Positions 16,331-25,765 of a stretch of DNA of 64,000 nt are shown here, one piece after another. The DNA lies in contig NC_009485.1 in assembly GCF_000015165.1 (NCBI RefSeq), positions 8,141,501 through 8,205,500 on the forward strand. The letters run 5' to 3'. This stretch comes from Bradyrhizobium sp. BTAi1. Lineage in GTDB: Bacteria; Pseudomonadota; Alphaproteobacteria; Rhizobiales; Xanthobacteraceae. Position 1 is the first letter of the stretch, and every line of letters starts with the position of its first letter. Position numbers and translations under genes: made by a program. The notes under the pieces are model-generated. The model was not told the origin of the DNA and made no database searches. It saw nothing but the letters and a program-made list of their open reading frames with translations.

Positions 16331-19080
16331 CTATGCCGTCATTCCCACAGCTTCTAACTGTGGATGCAATCTGCGCATAATGAACTTCTCAAGCTCAAGG
16401 ATAAGCAGAAACGCGACGCCCGTCGCTATGATGAGCAGCCCATCGGCAACGGAGATCGCGCGTGTTGCGAAGATCGTCTGCATGAATGGTGCGTAAGTGA
16501 ACAGCAGTTGGGCCGATAACGTGAACGCGATTCCAGCTATGACCGCCGGCGTACCGAGGACGCCCGGCCAAGTGAAAGCGCTCGCGCGGCGATGCCGCAT
16601 TCCGAACAAATAGAATATCTCCATAACGACAATGGCATTCACGACCACGGTGTGCGCCTCTTCGATCGACAGAGCACGTTTTTCAGCCCAGAAGAACATG
16701 CCGAACGCCCCTGCCGCAAATAACAACGACACGAAAATAACCCTCCACAGCAACAGTCCGGTCAAGATTGGCGCGTCCGGTGCACGTGGTGGTCGTTGCA
16801 TTATGTCCGGCTCCGGGGGCTCGAATGCGAGCGTTAATCCGAGTCCGACCGCGGTTACCATGTTGATCCACAAAATTTGGACTGGAGTTAGAGGTAGCGT
16901 CAAACCAATCAGGATCGCCACGATGATCGTCATGGCTTCACCGGCGTTCGTGGGCAAAGTCCAGCCGATTACTTTGGTCAAGTTGTCATGAACCGTGCGG
17001 CCTTCGCGGACTGCGGCGACGATCGTGGCAAAATTATCGTCGGCCAGCACTACTTCAGCCGCCTCCTTCGCTGCCTCGGTACCCTTGCGGCCCATGGCAA
17101 TCCCCACATCCGCTCGCTTGAGCGCCGGGGCGTCGTTGACGCCATCTCCAGTCATGGCAACGATCGCGCCGTCCGCCTGAAGCGTCTCCACCAAACGCAA
17201 TTTGTGCTCGGGGGTCGTGCGCGCGAAAACAGTCGTCCCTTTGACCGCTAGACGGAATGCCTCATCATCCAGGGAATCCAGCCGATCCCCAGTGATGACG
17301 GAGTTTGGCCGTTCCAGACCGAGTTGGCGCGCAACGGCTGTAGCGGTCGCAGCATGGTCTCCGGTGATCATCTTGACCCGAATACCGGCGGTTGCGCACT
17401 CTGCGACAGCGGTAATGGCCTCCTCACGTGGCGGGTCAATCAGTCCGGCCAAACCGATGAGGACCAGATCCCGTTCGACCTCCCGAAATGTGAGGTCATG
17501 AGCGCTGTGCGGCATCGGCTTCTTCGCCAGCGCCAGCACGCGCTGGCCATTCGCGCCTAGTACGTCAACCATCCGGTTCCAGTGTGCCAAGTCGATTTGC
17601 TCTGGTCCCTGCGATGTGTATTGGCTGGAGCACATGGCAATCACTTGTTCAGGCGCGCCCTTCACATAAGCCACAAATCCGTTGTCGTGGCCATGATGCA
17701 GCGTCGCCATATAACGATATCGAGAATCAAATGGAATTTCGTCGGTCCTAGGAAATTGACGCCGCGTCGTCTCGGCGTCGTATCCTGCCTTGATCGCAAA
17801 CGACACGAGCGCGCCTTCCATCGGATCGCCATCGACGGCCCAGCCAGTTTCCGTGCGGCGCAACACCGCGTTATTGCAAAGCAATGCCGCCAATGCCAAT
17901 TCTCTAAGAGCCGGATCCGCCACGCCGTCGACTTCGCGATCGCCTTGCCGGAATGCTCCGCGTGGGTCATACCCGGTTCCAGTAACTTCGGTGAAGCCGG
18001 CCTTTGTAACGACTGTCCGCACGGTCATTTCATTTTTGGTGAGAGTTCCAGTCTTGTCTGAGCAGATGATGGAAACCGACCCAAGCGTTTCGACGGCAGG
18101 CAGCAGACGGACGATGGCATGACGCTGGCCATTCTTTGCACGCCGATCGCAAGAGTGATGGTCATCACCGCCGGAAGTCCCTCCGGAATCGCAGCGACCG
18201 CAAGGCCGACCACGATCATAAACGCATCGACCCATGGATATGATCTAAGCCAGACTGCTAGTATAAACATGATGGATGAAACGCCAAGGATCGCGAGGGT
18301 AAGATAGCGAGCGAAATGATCGATCTGGCGGATCAACGGGGTAGTGAGCGTCTCGACCGCTCGCAACATCGAGCTGATGTGCCCGATCTCCGTTTCAAGA
18401 CCCGTTGCAATCACTATTCCCTGCCCTTGGCCCGCAACGACGAACGTACCGGCATAAGCCATGCATCGTCGGTCTCCCAATGCCGCATGCTCGCTGACGG
18501 GCTTCTCATTTTTTTCGACCGCAATCGATTCCCCAGTCAGAGCGGATTCATCAATCTTCAGATTCCGGGCCCGCAATAGCCGCAGATCCGCAGGCACACG
18601 ATCTCCAGCTTCGATCAAGACGATGTCGCCCGGGACTAGCTGGTCCGCATCGATCGCGAGTCTATGACCATCGCGCAAAACCGTTGCACGAGGGCTGATC
18701 ATCGCTTTGATAGCGCCGAGAGCACGTTCTGCACGACCCTCTTGAACGAAGCCGACGAGGGCATTGATGACAACGACACCCGAGATGACGCCTGCATCTA
18801 TTCCGTGGCCGAGCAGAGCAGTTATGGCGGCGGAGATCAGCAGGACGTAGATCAGAAGATTGTTGAATTGCGCTACGAACCGAGAAATGACGCTGCGTGG
18901 TTGCGATCCCGACAGCCTGTTAAGTCCATGCCGTTCCAGACGCTGCTTGGCTTCCAGAACGGTAAGGCCGCCCGATCGGCTCTGCAATCGATCGACAGCA
19001 TCGGCGCCGGAGATTGCATGCCACTTAGGCGAAGCCCGCGGTTGGGTGGACGACGGCGCGCCCGATATTGCACGATTCAT
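16331..19080 (-). pseudogene. Cation-transporting P-type ATPase (type II), frameshifted
   Basis: Together the two frames encode a near full-length P2-type ATPase of about 900 residues. The N-terminal frame (19080 to about 18126) has the cation-ATPase N-domain, the actuator motif ALTGES and TM4 PEGLP, as in Ca2+ and Na+ pumps. The second frame (about 18125 to 16331) has the phosphorylation site SDKTGTLT, the TGDGVNDAP hinge and the six C-terminal helices. One missing base near 18125, in what should read MAKRHAIVRLLP, breaks the frame just before the catalytic Asp. Restoring one base would give an intact pump. It is annotated as broken; sequencing error is an alternative. Confidence 0.85.
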
Positions 19081-19199
19081 GACTGCTGCTTTACGGCTTC
19101 AGCTTGAAATCATATATCATACATTATTTGTCATTCGCATAAGTGTTTCGTTGCCGCGTTCATCGAACTGCGACGGCGCATTATCGAATTGATTGCTGC

Positions 19200-19811
19200 T
19201 CACCTTGATGGGCGGGGGGCACCCCGTTCTGCCCAAAAGCGAACCGCTCCCAGCAAAATAAATTCGTTGTGATTGGACTCACTTGATCGGCTATTTGCGT
19301 CGAAGGCCGCCGCCTCCAGGAGCGCTTGGCTGACCTTCTGCCTGATCTCGCTGGACTGAACGTAGGACTGAACGTCTAGCTTGTTGACCACGCCTCTGGC
19401 ACCAAGTACCGCTTCCGCAACTTCCTCGGCTGCCTCGCTCTGGTAGGCCCATTCCACTTGACCTTCCAAGCATATCAGCCCGTCCTCAACCACGATGCGT
19501 ATTCGGTCCCCCGAGTACGGCAAGCGCCGGTTGATCGCTTCCAGTGCGTCCCGAGCAATTTCTGGATCGGGCCGACGCTGCAATAATGGCAAGCGCACCT
19601 GGACGTCATTGACAAGGCCATTTATGCCCGCGATGCTTTTGGCCAACAGTTCCACTTTCCGTTTTTGACGAAAGCTGCGCACAAAGCCCGTCAGTGTGAC
19701 GATCCGGTCTTTGACGGTTGTCGCAATGTCGGCGTTATTCGTATCGGGATCGGACTGAATGCGTCGTTTCAGCTCTTGTTCGATGTCGGGATCTGACCGC
19801 ATTGCCAACAC
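19200..19811 (-). CDS. BON-domain protein with degenerate third domain
   Basis: 203 residues. Two good BON domains (about 8-75 and 78-148: DIATTVKDRIVTLTGFV; RIVVEDGLICLEGQVEW) are followed by a third that stops early (FILLGAVRFWAERGAPRPSR). Paralogues at 11303, 27886 and 28813 continue about 25 residues with the W-AAP-V-N-I-SP end. The frame seems to have shifted after WAER, as a related tail (IKVSSNQ) is visible in another frame. An imperfect FixK-type box lies 97 bases upstream of the ATG. Confidence 0.8.
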   Translation of the reverse strand: MLAMRSDPDIEQELKRRIQSDPDTNNADIATTVKDRIVTLTGFVRSFRQKRKVELLAKSIAGINGLVNDVQVRLPLLQRRPDPEIARDALEAINRRLPYSGDRIRIVVEDGLICLEGQVEWAYQSEAAEEVAEAVLGARGVVNKLDVQSYVQSSEIRQKVSQALLEAAAFDANSRSSESNHNEFILLGAVRFWAERGAPRPSR

Positions 19812-19908
19812 CTCCTCTTATTCTCGCCAACTTAGAACACTTGCCTTTGCTGATGCTGGAAGGCTCAGTATGGCGCCTCATTGAATAGTCAAAGGTCAGG
19901 GATCAGCC

Positions 19909-19922
19909 CTGACAATCGTCAA
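19909..19922. promoter_or_regulatory. Near-consensus FixK-type box
   Basis: CTGACAATCGTCAA, one mismatch from the consensus, 97 bases upstream of the BON gene at 19200-19811. A second palindrome, TTGAATAGTCAA (4-base spacer), lies 28 bases nearer the gene. Confidence 0.5.
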
Positions 19923-20066
19923 TTTTTCGCCGGGTTGGGAATGATTTACTTGTCTTCATTCCACGATGGGTGCGCAATGTCGCGCTGTCGAAAACGCGAC
20001 GATGTGCATTGCAGACAGCGAATGCTTGCGCTAGCGAACGGAGACTGAAGGCGAACTCGATTCGAG

Positions 20067-20552
20067 ATGAGCATGCTTCCGCGTGTCACCGAAGAAACTC
20101 GAGAGTTAATTGCCCGCGAGTTCGACACACGCGGGCCGGATGTCTGTACGGCAGAAGTCGTAGCGCATCTCAAGCGGCACAATCCGGAAATTTTGGATAT
20201 GGCGACGCGGTGTGCCGCAGACGTCGGCGATTCGCAGAAGGTCATGTTGGGATTTGCGATATTCTTCCGTCTGCTGGTCCCGGGATTGCCGACGTCAGGC
20301 GATCTATCACCGCTTCCTGCTGTCAGCGAGGAAACGCGTGCGCGGCTGGTGCGGGAAATCGACACACAAGGCACTGAAGCGTTCACGATGGAAGCGATTG
20401 CGGAATTTGAACGCAGCAATCCGGAGCTGCTTCAGATGGCGCACAATTTCGCGACGCGGTTGCGCCAGTATCTGCTTGCGATGCAGGGTTTTGCCTTGAT
20501 ATACAAGGCGCTTGTCTTGCAATCTGCCGATCAGCGCACACGGTTGCATTGA
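20067..20552 (+). CDS. Hypothetical protein with internal duplication
   Basis: 161 residues built from two homologous repeats of about 65 residues. Repeat 1 is VTEETRELIAREFDTRGPD to GFAIFFRLLV; repeat 2 is VSEETRARLVREIDTQGTE to GFALIYKALV. Both keep the E-E-T-R, REFDT/REIDT, NPE-L-MA and GFA elements. It is predicted mostly helical and soluble. I do not recognise the family. The 255-base gap upstream carries the near-consensus box at 19909, but this is closer to the opposite gene. Confidence 0.7.
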   Translation: MSMLPRVTEETRELIAREFDTRGPDVCTAEVVAHLKRHNPEILDMATRCAADVGDSQKVMLGFAIFFRLLVPGLPTSGDLSPLPAVSEETRARLVREIDTQGTEAFTMEAIAEFERSNPELLQMAHNFATRLRQYLLAMQGFALIYKALVLQSADQRTRLH

Positions 20553-20628
20553 GCGGCACGAACCTCAGCTCAATTCACGTCGCTGACAATTTGTTGCGGC
20601 TGTTTCTTTAGGCTGAGGCGACTCAATA

Positions 20629-20642
20629 TTGATCGTTGTCAT
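20629..20642. promoter_or_regulatory. Near-consensus FixK-type box
   Basis: TTGATCGTTGTCAT, one mismatch in the last base, 79 bases before the ATG at 20722. Confidence 0.45.
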
Positions 20643-20721
20643 GGCGGTATGTGCCAAACCGAACATCCTTGGTACGGCCAGGCCGAGATGGCCAATTGTA
20701 GTATAACCAGGACGTAATCTC

Positions 20722-21378
20722 ATGACCGATAATCGTTCCGCGGATGAAGTTCTAGACACGATCCGTGTTCGAGAGGTGGTGGGAACGGTTAAGAACCGCG
20801 AAGGCCTTGATCGGCTCGTGGATGATCTAACTCGATCCGGATTCGACCGAGGCGATATCGACCTTATGGCGAGCCGAATGACGGTCATGCGCGCCCTGGG
20901 AGCGTACTATTCCGCGCCGGTCGTTGCGGCGGAGCATCCCGATGCCCCCCGACGTGAGTTGATCAAACCGGATGATGAAACCACCGCGACCGCCTTGGTA
21001 TTCGGAACCCTGATAACGATTGGCACCGTGGGAGCCGCGCTCCCAATCGTGGCATCAGGTGGAGCTTTGGCTGCCGCAGCTGCTGCGGCGCTTGCCGGCG
21101 GTGCTGCTGCGGCTGGGCTGGCCAAGATCATCAAAAATCGCCTTGTCAGTACCGGGGAAAGTATTGACTTGGAGGACGAGTTGAAGATGAGCGGTCTAGT
21201 CATATTGGTGCGCGTTCGCGACCCAGAAGCAGAACATAAGGCGCAGGAAATCATGCGCCGGTGTGGCGCGGAGCACGTTCACGTTCACGAGGTGGAACTG
21301 AAGAAGACCTTGGCCGACGTTCCACTGTCTTCCATCAATCCTGACCCGTGGCTCGGCGATGACAGAAGTGACACTTGA
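20722..21378 (+). CDS. Hypothetical stress protein with Ala/Gly-rich membrane region
   Basis: 218 residues. An N-terminal soluble part (REVVGTVKNREGLDRLVDDL, then SGFDRGDIDLMAS) resembles the fold-start of general stress protein 17M-like proteins. A hydrophobic Ala/Gly-rich region follows (about 95-135, VFGTLITIGTVGAALPIVA), and then a C-terminal helix-strand domain (LVILVRVRD; EIMRRCGAEHVHVHEVEL). Two membrane helices are likely. It has an upstream near-consensus FixK box. Function is unknown. Confidence 0.65.
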   Translation: MTDNRSADEVLDTIRVREVVGTVKNREGLDRLVDDLTRSGFDRGDIDLMASRMTVMRALGAYYSAPVVAAEHPDAPRRELIKPDDETTATALVFGTLITIGTVGAALPIVASGGALAAAAAAALAGGAAAAGLAKIIKNRLVSTGESIDLEDELKMSGLVILVRVRDPEAEHKAQEIMRRCGAEHVHVHEVELKKTLADVPLSSINPDPWLGDDRSDT

Positions 21379-21426
21379 TTGGCAGGTCAATGTGTGACCT
21401 CACAAAAGATTCTTTGACGAGAAACA

Positions 21427-21440
21427 TTGACTGTTGTCAA
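21427..21440. promoter_or_regulatory. FixK/FNR-type box
   Basis: TTGACTGTTGTCAA, 124 bases upstream of the FMN reductase ATG at 21565. Confidence 0.65.
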
Positions 21441-21564
21441 TTCAATGCTTGCTCCGCGTCATATAGTTCTATTTGAGCAGGAGTAGACTGGCGGCTTAAG
21501 AGAAGTGACCAAATGGGACATAAGCCGAGGCAATTGACTTGTAAATTCGACGAGGATCGCTTTC

Positions 21565-22113
21565 ATGGCTCGCAAAGTTGCAATCATTGTTGGAAGTATC
21601 CGCAAGGATTCGATCAATCTGAAGCTCGCAAAGGCTTTGGTAAAACTCGCACCGAGCGACTTCGATTGCGACTTCGTCCGAATCGATGATCTGCCGCTAT
21701 ACAATCAAGATCTCGATCAATCGCCGCCCGAATCGGTATCGCGCGCGAAATTGCAAGTCACCGCAGCAAATGCCCTTCTGTTCGTGACACCTGAGCATAA
21801 TCGCTCGCTTCCGACCGCGCTTAAGAATGTTCTAGATTGGGTATCGCGGCCATATGGAAAAAATTTGTGGGCTGGCAAGCCAGCCGGAATAGCGGGTGCT
21901 TCGATAGGCGCGATCGGCACCGCGGTAGCTCAAGCCCATCTACGCAGTGTGCTTGGTTATCTTGACGTTCCGACGCTCGGACAGCCAGAAGTGTATATTC
22001 ATTTCTCCCAGGGTTTGATCGATGAGCACGGCAACATCAACAACGAAACAACAAAAAGCTTCCTTCAGACTTTCATGAATCGTTACGCTGAATGGATTTC
22101 AAAATACAATTGA
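21565..22113 (+). CDS. NADPH-dependent FMN reductase (ChrR/YieF-like)
   Basis: 182 residues with the flavodoxin-like fold. The phosphate-binding GSIRKDSINLKLAKAL (residues 10-25) and the flavin-contacting TPEHNRSLPTALKNVLDW are both clear, followed by GKPAGIAGASIGAIGT. The family reduces quinones, chromate or flavins with NAD(P)H in the cytoplasm and limits one-electron redox cycling. It has a FixK-type box upstream and lies before phaC with its own promoter region. Confidence 0.88.
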   Translation: MARKVAIIVGSIRKDSINLKLAKALVKLAPSDFDCDFVRIDDLPLYNQDLDQSPPESVSRAKLQVTAANALLFVTPEHNRSLPTALKNVLDWVSRPYGKNLWAGKPAGIAGASIGAIGTAVAQAHLRSVLGYLDVPTLGQPEVYIHFSQGLIDEHGNINNETTKSFLQTFMNRYAEWISKYN

Positions 22114-22246
22114 AAGTACGATCAAATAGACAGAATGATGCTATTTTCATCTATCAATATTGCCTCGCTTCGGATCGTCCCAATGAGAATATGTCGCTAT
22201 AGTCATCCTTGATAACCAGGACTTGACGATTGTTAGGGCGCTAGCC

Positions 22247-24085
22247 ATGAACGACACGAGTAAAACGCCTTCGCTTGAGGGTGAAGCTCGGGTGACAACG
22301 GAGCCTGTCCAGGCGGATTTTCACACACGGCCTGCGGATGCAAGCCACGACAAGGATCGAGCATCTGATGTTGCCTGGCGAAGTATCGACCGTGTCTTTA
22401 AAGCTCGTATTGGGCGGCTTACCGCCGGCATAAGTCCGGTTGGGTTATCGGAAGCGTACTTTGATTGGTTCGGGCATCTTTGGATGTCGCCGGGGAAACA
22501 GGCACAGCTTGTCGAAAAGGCGTGGCGGAAGGCGGGCAGAATCGGGTTGTATTGGATGCGATGTATCAGTGCATCCAACCCTTCGCCCTGTATCGATCCC
22601 CTTCCGCAGGACGACCGCTTCGTTGCCGAGGAATGGCAACAGTGGCCGCACAAATTGATTTATCAGAACTTCTTGTTGCACCAGCAATGGTGGCACAACG
22701 CCACCACCGACATTGACGGAGTCGACAAACATCACGAGCGGGTGGTCGAATTCGTTACTCGCCAGCTCCTTGACGTTATATCGCCTTCAAATATTCCATG
22801 GCTCAATCCGGAGGTTAGCGCTGCTACAATTCAGCAGGGCGGATTGAATCTGGTTAATGGGATGCAGCATTTCCATGAGGATTGGCTGCGTTTGGTCGAC
22901 GGCAGGCCTCCGGTCGGAGCCGAGCAATTCAAAGTGGGCGTGAACGTCGCCGTTACGCCGGGAAAAGTGGTCTATCGCAATCGCCTAATTGAGCTCATTC
23001 AATATTCGCCGACTACAGATGATGTCTATGCCGAATCCGTACTCATCGTCCCGGCATGGATCATGAAATACTATATCCTCGATCTTTCCCCGCACAATTC
23101 CCTTGTTCGATATTTGGTCGAGCGCGGGCACACGGTTTTTATGATCTCATGGAAAAATCCGGCCGGATCGGATCGCGATCTTGGTATGGACGACTATCGC
23201 GAACTTGGCATAGTCGCCGCACTCAGGGCGATCGACGAAATCTGCGATCATCGCAAAACGCACGCGGTCGGCTATTGCCTTGGCGGAACATTATTGGCGA
23301 TCGCTGCGGCCGCGATGACGCGAAGCGGGATCAATCAGCTCGCAAGCATCACATTGCTGGCAACGCTGGTCGATTTCACAGATCCTGGCGAGCTAGGATT
23401 GTTCATCAGCGAGAGCGAAGTTGCGTTTCTTGAGGGCATAACATGGGAGCAAGGCTATCTCGACACGCATCAGATGGCCGGTGCGTTCCATCTGCTCCGA
23501 TCGAACGATTTGATCTGGTCGCGGGCGCTGCGGAGCTATCTATTGGGCGTAAGGCCGCCGATGAACGACCTAATGGCATGGAACGCCGACGCGACCCGAC
23601 TGCCTTATCGCATGCATTCTGAGTATCTCCGCCATCTTTATCTGGATAATGATCTCGTCAGCGGCCGCTATAAAGTTGGCGGTCGGACGATCTTCCTGAC
23701 GGACATTCTCGTTCCGATTTTCGCAGTCGGAACGGAAAAAGATCATGTCGCACCTTGGAGGTCTGTGTTTAAACTCCACCATTTGACCGATACGGATGTT
23801 ACGTTTGTGCTTACGACAGGCGGACACAATGCCGGTATCGTCAGTGAACCTGGCCATAAGAATCGCAGTTTCCAGATGGCGACAAAGAATTCAGCCGACC
23901 GCGATACTGATCCTGAGACATGGCGGACTACCGCACCGCGCTTTGAAGGGAGCTGGTGGCCTGTGTGGCAGTCCTGGCTGGCTCGTCACTCGACCGGGCG
24001 GATCGCGCCGCCTCCACTCGGGAACCCGGCAACCGGCCTTGCGCCAATTGCCGATGCGCCCGGCACCTATGTACTTGAACGCTAG
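22247..24085 (+). CDS. phaC: Polyhydroxyalkanoate synthase, class I-like
   Basis: 612 residues. A PhaC N-terminal domain (SEAYFDWFGHLWMSPGKQ; DWLRLVDGRPP) is followed by the alpha/beta hydrolase core. The lipase-like box GYCLGG carries the catalytic Cys (about residue 344). The catalytic Asp and His are in the GTEKDHVAPW and TTGGHNAGIV segments. It polymerises 3-hydroxyacyl-CoA into storage granules. The preferred start is ATG 22247. A half-conserved box (TTGACGATTGTTAG) ends only 10 bases before it and is not counted. No phasin or PhaR is present here. Confidence 0.93.
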   Translation: MNDTSKTPSLEGEARVTTEPVQADFHTRPADASHDKDRASDVAWRSIDRVFKARIGRLTAGISPVGLSEAYFDWFGHLWMSPGKQAQLVEKAWRKAGRIGLYWMRCISASNPSPCIDPLPQDDRFVAEEWQQWPHKLIYQNFLLHQQWWHNATTDIDGVDKHHERVVEFVTRQLLDVISPSNIPWLNPEVSAATIQQGGLNLVNGMQHFHEDWLRLVDGRPPVGAEQFKVGVNVAVTPGKVVYRNRLIELIQYSPTTDDVYAESVLIVPAWIMKYYILDLSPHNSLVRYLVERGHTVFMISWKNPAGSDRDLGMDDYRELGIVAALRAIDEICDHRKTHAVGYCLGGTLLAIAAAAMTRSGINQLASITLLATLVDFTDPGELGLFISESEVAFLEGITWEQGYLDTHQMAGAFHLLRSNDLIWSRALRSYLLGVRPPMNDLMAWNADATRLPYRMHSEYLRHLYLDNDLVSGRYKVGGRTIFLTDILVPIFAVGTEKDHVAPWRSVFKLHHLTDTDVTFVLTTGGHNAGIVSEPGHKNRSFQMATKNSADRDTDPETWRTTAPRFEGSWWPVWQSWLARHSTGRIAPPPLGNPATGLAPIADAPGTYVLER

Positions 24086-24164
24086 ATCGACTGTTGCCAC
24101 AACGCCACAACGTGAGTGTGGAACATTTGATCGTCTCTTGCGTCCTGAATTTGTATTCGTTTAA

Positions 24165-24998
24165 TTAGTGCGCCATGAGAAGCGGCACCGGCGAATTGTG
24201 CATCAAATGATAGGTTACACCGCCGAGAAGCATCTCGCGAAGGCGAGTATGGCCGTATCCACCTAGAACGATCAGGTCACTTCTCGCTTTCTTGGCTTCC
24301 GCAAGCAATGTTTCGCCTACATTACCGTTCCGGCATTTGACCCGATGGAGTTCCGCCGCAACGCCGTGATGCTTCAAATGCTTTTTGATCGCGTCACCCA
24401 CGGATCCTTCCATCTGTTTGCGAGGCTCTTCGGTAACCATCACGACCGAGACGTCCTTCGCTATCCGCAAATAGGGCATTGCTTCGGCCACAGCCCGCGT
24501 CGATTCGCGGCTCGCGTTCCACGCGACCAAAATCCGGTTGAAAACAATGGATTTCGGGCGCTCGACTTCGGGGACCAACAAAATATGCCGGCCTGATCCA
24601 AACAGAATGCCCTCGACGAGGCGATCGGGATCTTGCGAGCCGTTTGGTCTGATCAAGACGAAGGCGTCGGCGCACCTCGCTTCGCGAGCGGCAACATCTG
24701 CAATGTCTGATCTTAGAACGTCGAACCTGCGAAGCTCGATGGCCACGCCGTACCGCTTTAACCGGTCGACAATGGTCTTTTCCATTTTATCGCCTGAGGC
24801 ACGCGCCTGATCCATCAGGGCCGCGATGCCAAGTGCGCCTGTGAGGTCGCCTTCAATGGGTGCTGGAGGTGGAGGTAATACGCTAAAAAACAAGCCTGTC
24901 GCATGACCTTCGAATTGCCGGACGATATCGAGAGCGGCGCTCATACGAATTTCGTCCGAGACGCTTCCGTCGAGCCAAGTGAATACATCTTTGATCAT
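24165..24998 (-). CDS. Tandem universal stress protein
   Basis: 277 residues with two UspA-like domains (about 1-145 and 150-277). The second has an ATP-binding-type loop (DLIVLGGYGHTRLREMLLGG) and the typical end NSPVPLLMAH. The first is more diverged. The start at 24998 (MIKDVFTWLDGSVSDE) is preferred, because upstream in-frame sequence is not conserved-looking. A TTGA-N6-TCAA box lies 79 bases upstream. USPs support survival under energy or oxygen limitation in many bacteria. Confidence 0.88.
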   Translation of the reverse strand: MIKDVFTWLDGSVSDEIRMSAALDIVRQFEGHATGLFFSVLPPPPAPIEGDLTGALGIAALMDQARASGDKMEKTIVDRLKRYGVAIELRRFDVLRSDIADVAAREARCADAFVLIRPNGSQDPDRLVEGILFGSGRHILLVPEVERPKSIVFNRILVAWNASRESTRAVAEAMPYLRIAKDVSVVMVTEEPRKQMEGSVGDAIKKHLKHHGVAAELHRVKCRNGNVGETLLAEAKKARSDLIVLGGYGHTRLREMLLGGVTYHLMHNSPVPLLMAH

Positions 24999-25077
24999 CA
25001 GGGTTCTCGTGAATCGATGCGTTAACACACCCCACTGAGGACAACAACATGATGGCATGAGAGCCGAGCGCGAGTCC

Positions 25078-25091
25078 TTGATGACTGTCAA
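25078..25091. promoter_or_regulatory. FixK/FNR-type box
   Basis: TTGATGACTGTCAA, a hybrid of the TTGAT and TTGAC half-sites, 79 bases upstream of the universal stress protein start. Confidence 0.65.
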
Positions 25092-25162
25092 GACGGGGGT
25101 CCGCCGGTTCCGCTCGTCTTGGGGGCTAGCCAACCCCCACTGCAACCTACATATTTGGCAGG

Positions 25163-25765
25163 TCAAAGTCCCCGCTGTCGGCGCGAACGACCCTCCGCAA
25201 TTTCCTCAAGAGTGCGTCCGGTCATCACTGAGCGATCAGGAGCCGCCTGTTCGATATTCCACGAAGTGGCGGCGAATTCGTCCTTTTGCTTAATCAGCAG
25301 CCAAGCATCTCCTTGATTAGGTCTGCCGGACCGGACGGCAATCTGTATCAATGTAAATCCGCCCCGGAGCTTGACGCCGCTAAGCACAAGATCAATTTTG
25401 CCGCGAGCCAACTGAACCTCAATCGACTTGTCGTGTTGCGGGCGATAGTCGCCTTTATCCCATACCATCACTACGCCGGCACCATATTCACCCTCCGGGA
25501 TTACGCCTTCAAATGTCGCATATTCCAGAGGATGATCTTCAGTTCTGAGGGCAAGACGTTTCTGTCTGGGGTTCATCGAGGGGCCCTTGGGGATCGCCCA
25601 TGATGCCAACACACCGCCGACCTCAAGCCTGAAATCGTAATGCAGACGGCTTGCACAATGCTTCTGTACAACAAATAGGCGCCCGCGGCGCCGGGCGCGC
25701 AAACGCCCCGCCGGTTCTGGCGTTTTAGCGAAATTTCGCCTTTTGCGGTACTCTGACAGAGACAC
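25163..25765 (-). CDS. DNA ligase D 3'-phosphoesterase domain as separate protein
   Basis: 200 residues covering only the LigD phosphoesterase domain: LSEYRKRRNFAKTPEPAG, the His-containing HCASRLHYDFRLEVGG, EDHPLEYATFEGVIPEGEYG and a WLLIKQKDE end. The enzyme trims 3' ends during non-homologous end joining. A GTG start at 25765 fits the family N-terminus, so the gene overlaps the 3' end of the polymerase-domain gene by 41 bases. It is the last of three genes that together equal LigD. Confidence 0.85.
   Translation of the reverse strand: MSLSEYRKRRNFAKTPEPAGRLRARRRGRLFVVQKHCASRLHYDFRLEVGGVLASWAIPKGPSMNPRQKRLALRTEDHPLEYATFEGVIPEGEYGAGVVMVWDKGDYRPQHDKSIEVQLARGKIDLVLSGVKLRGGFTLIQIAVRSGRPNQGDAWLLIKQKDEFAATSWNIEQAAPDRSVMTGRTLEEIAEGRSRRQRGL

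Noticed and set aside
22223..22236. TTGACGATTGTTAG before phaC
   Set aside because: Only one half-site is intact, and it ends 10 bases from the start codon, a poor position for activation.
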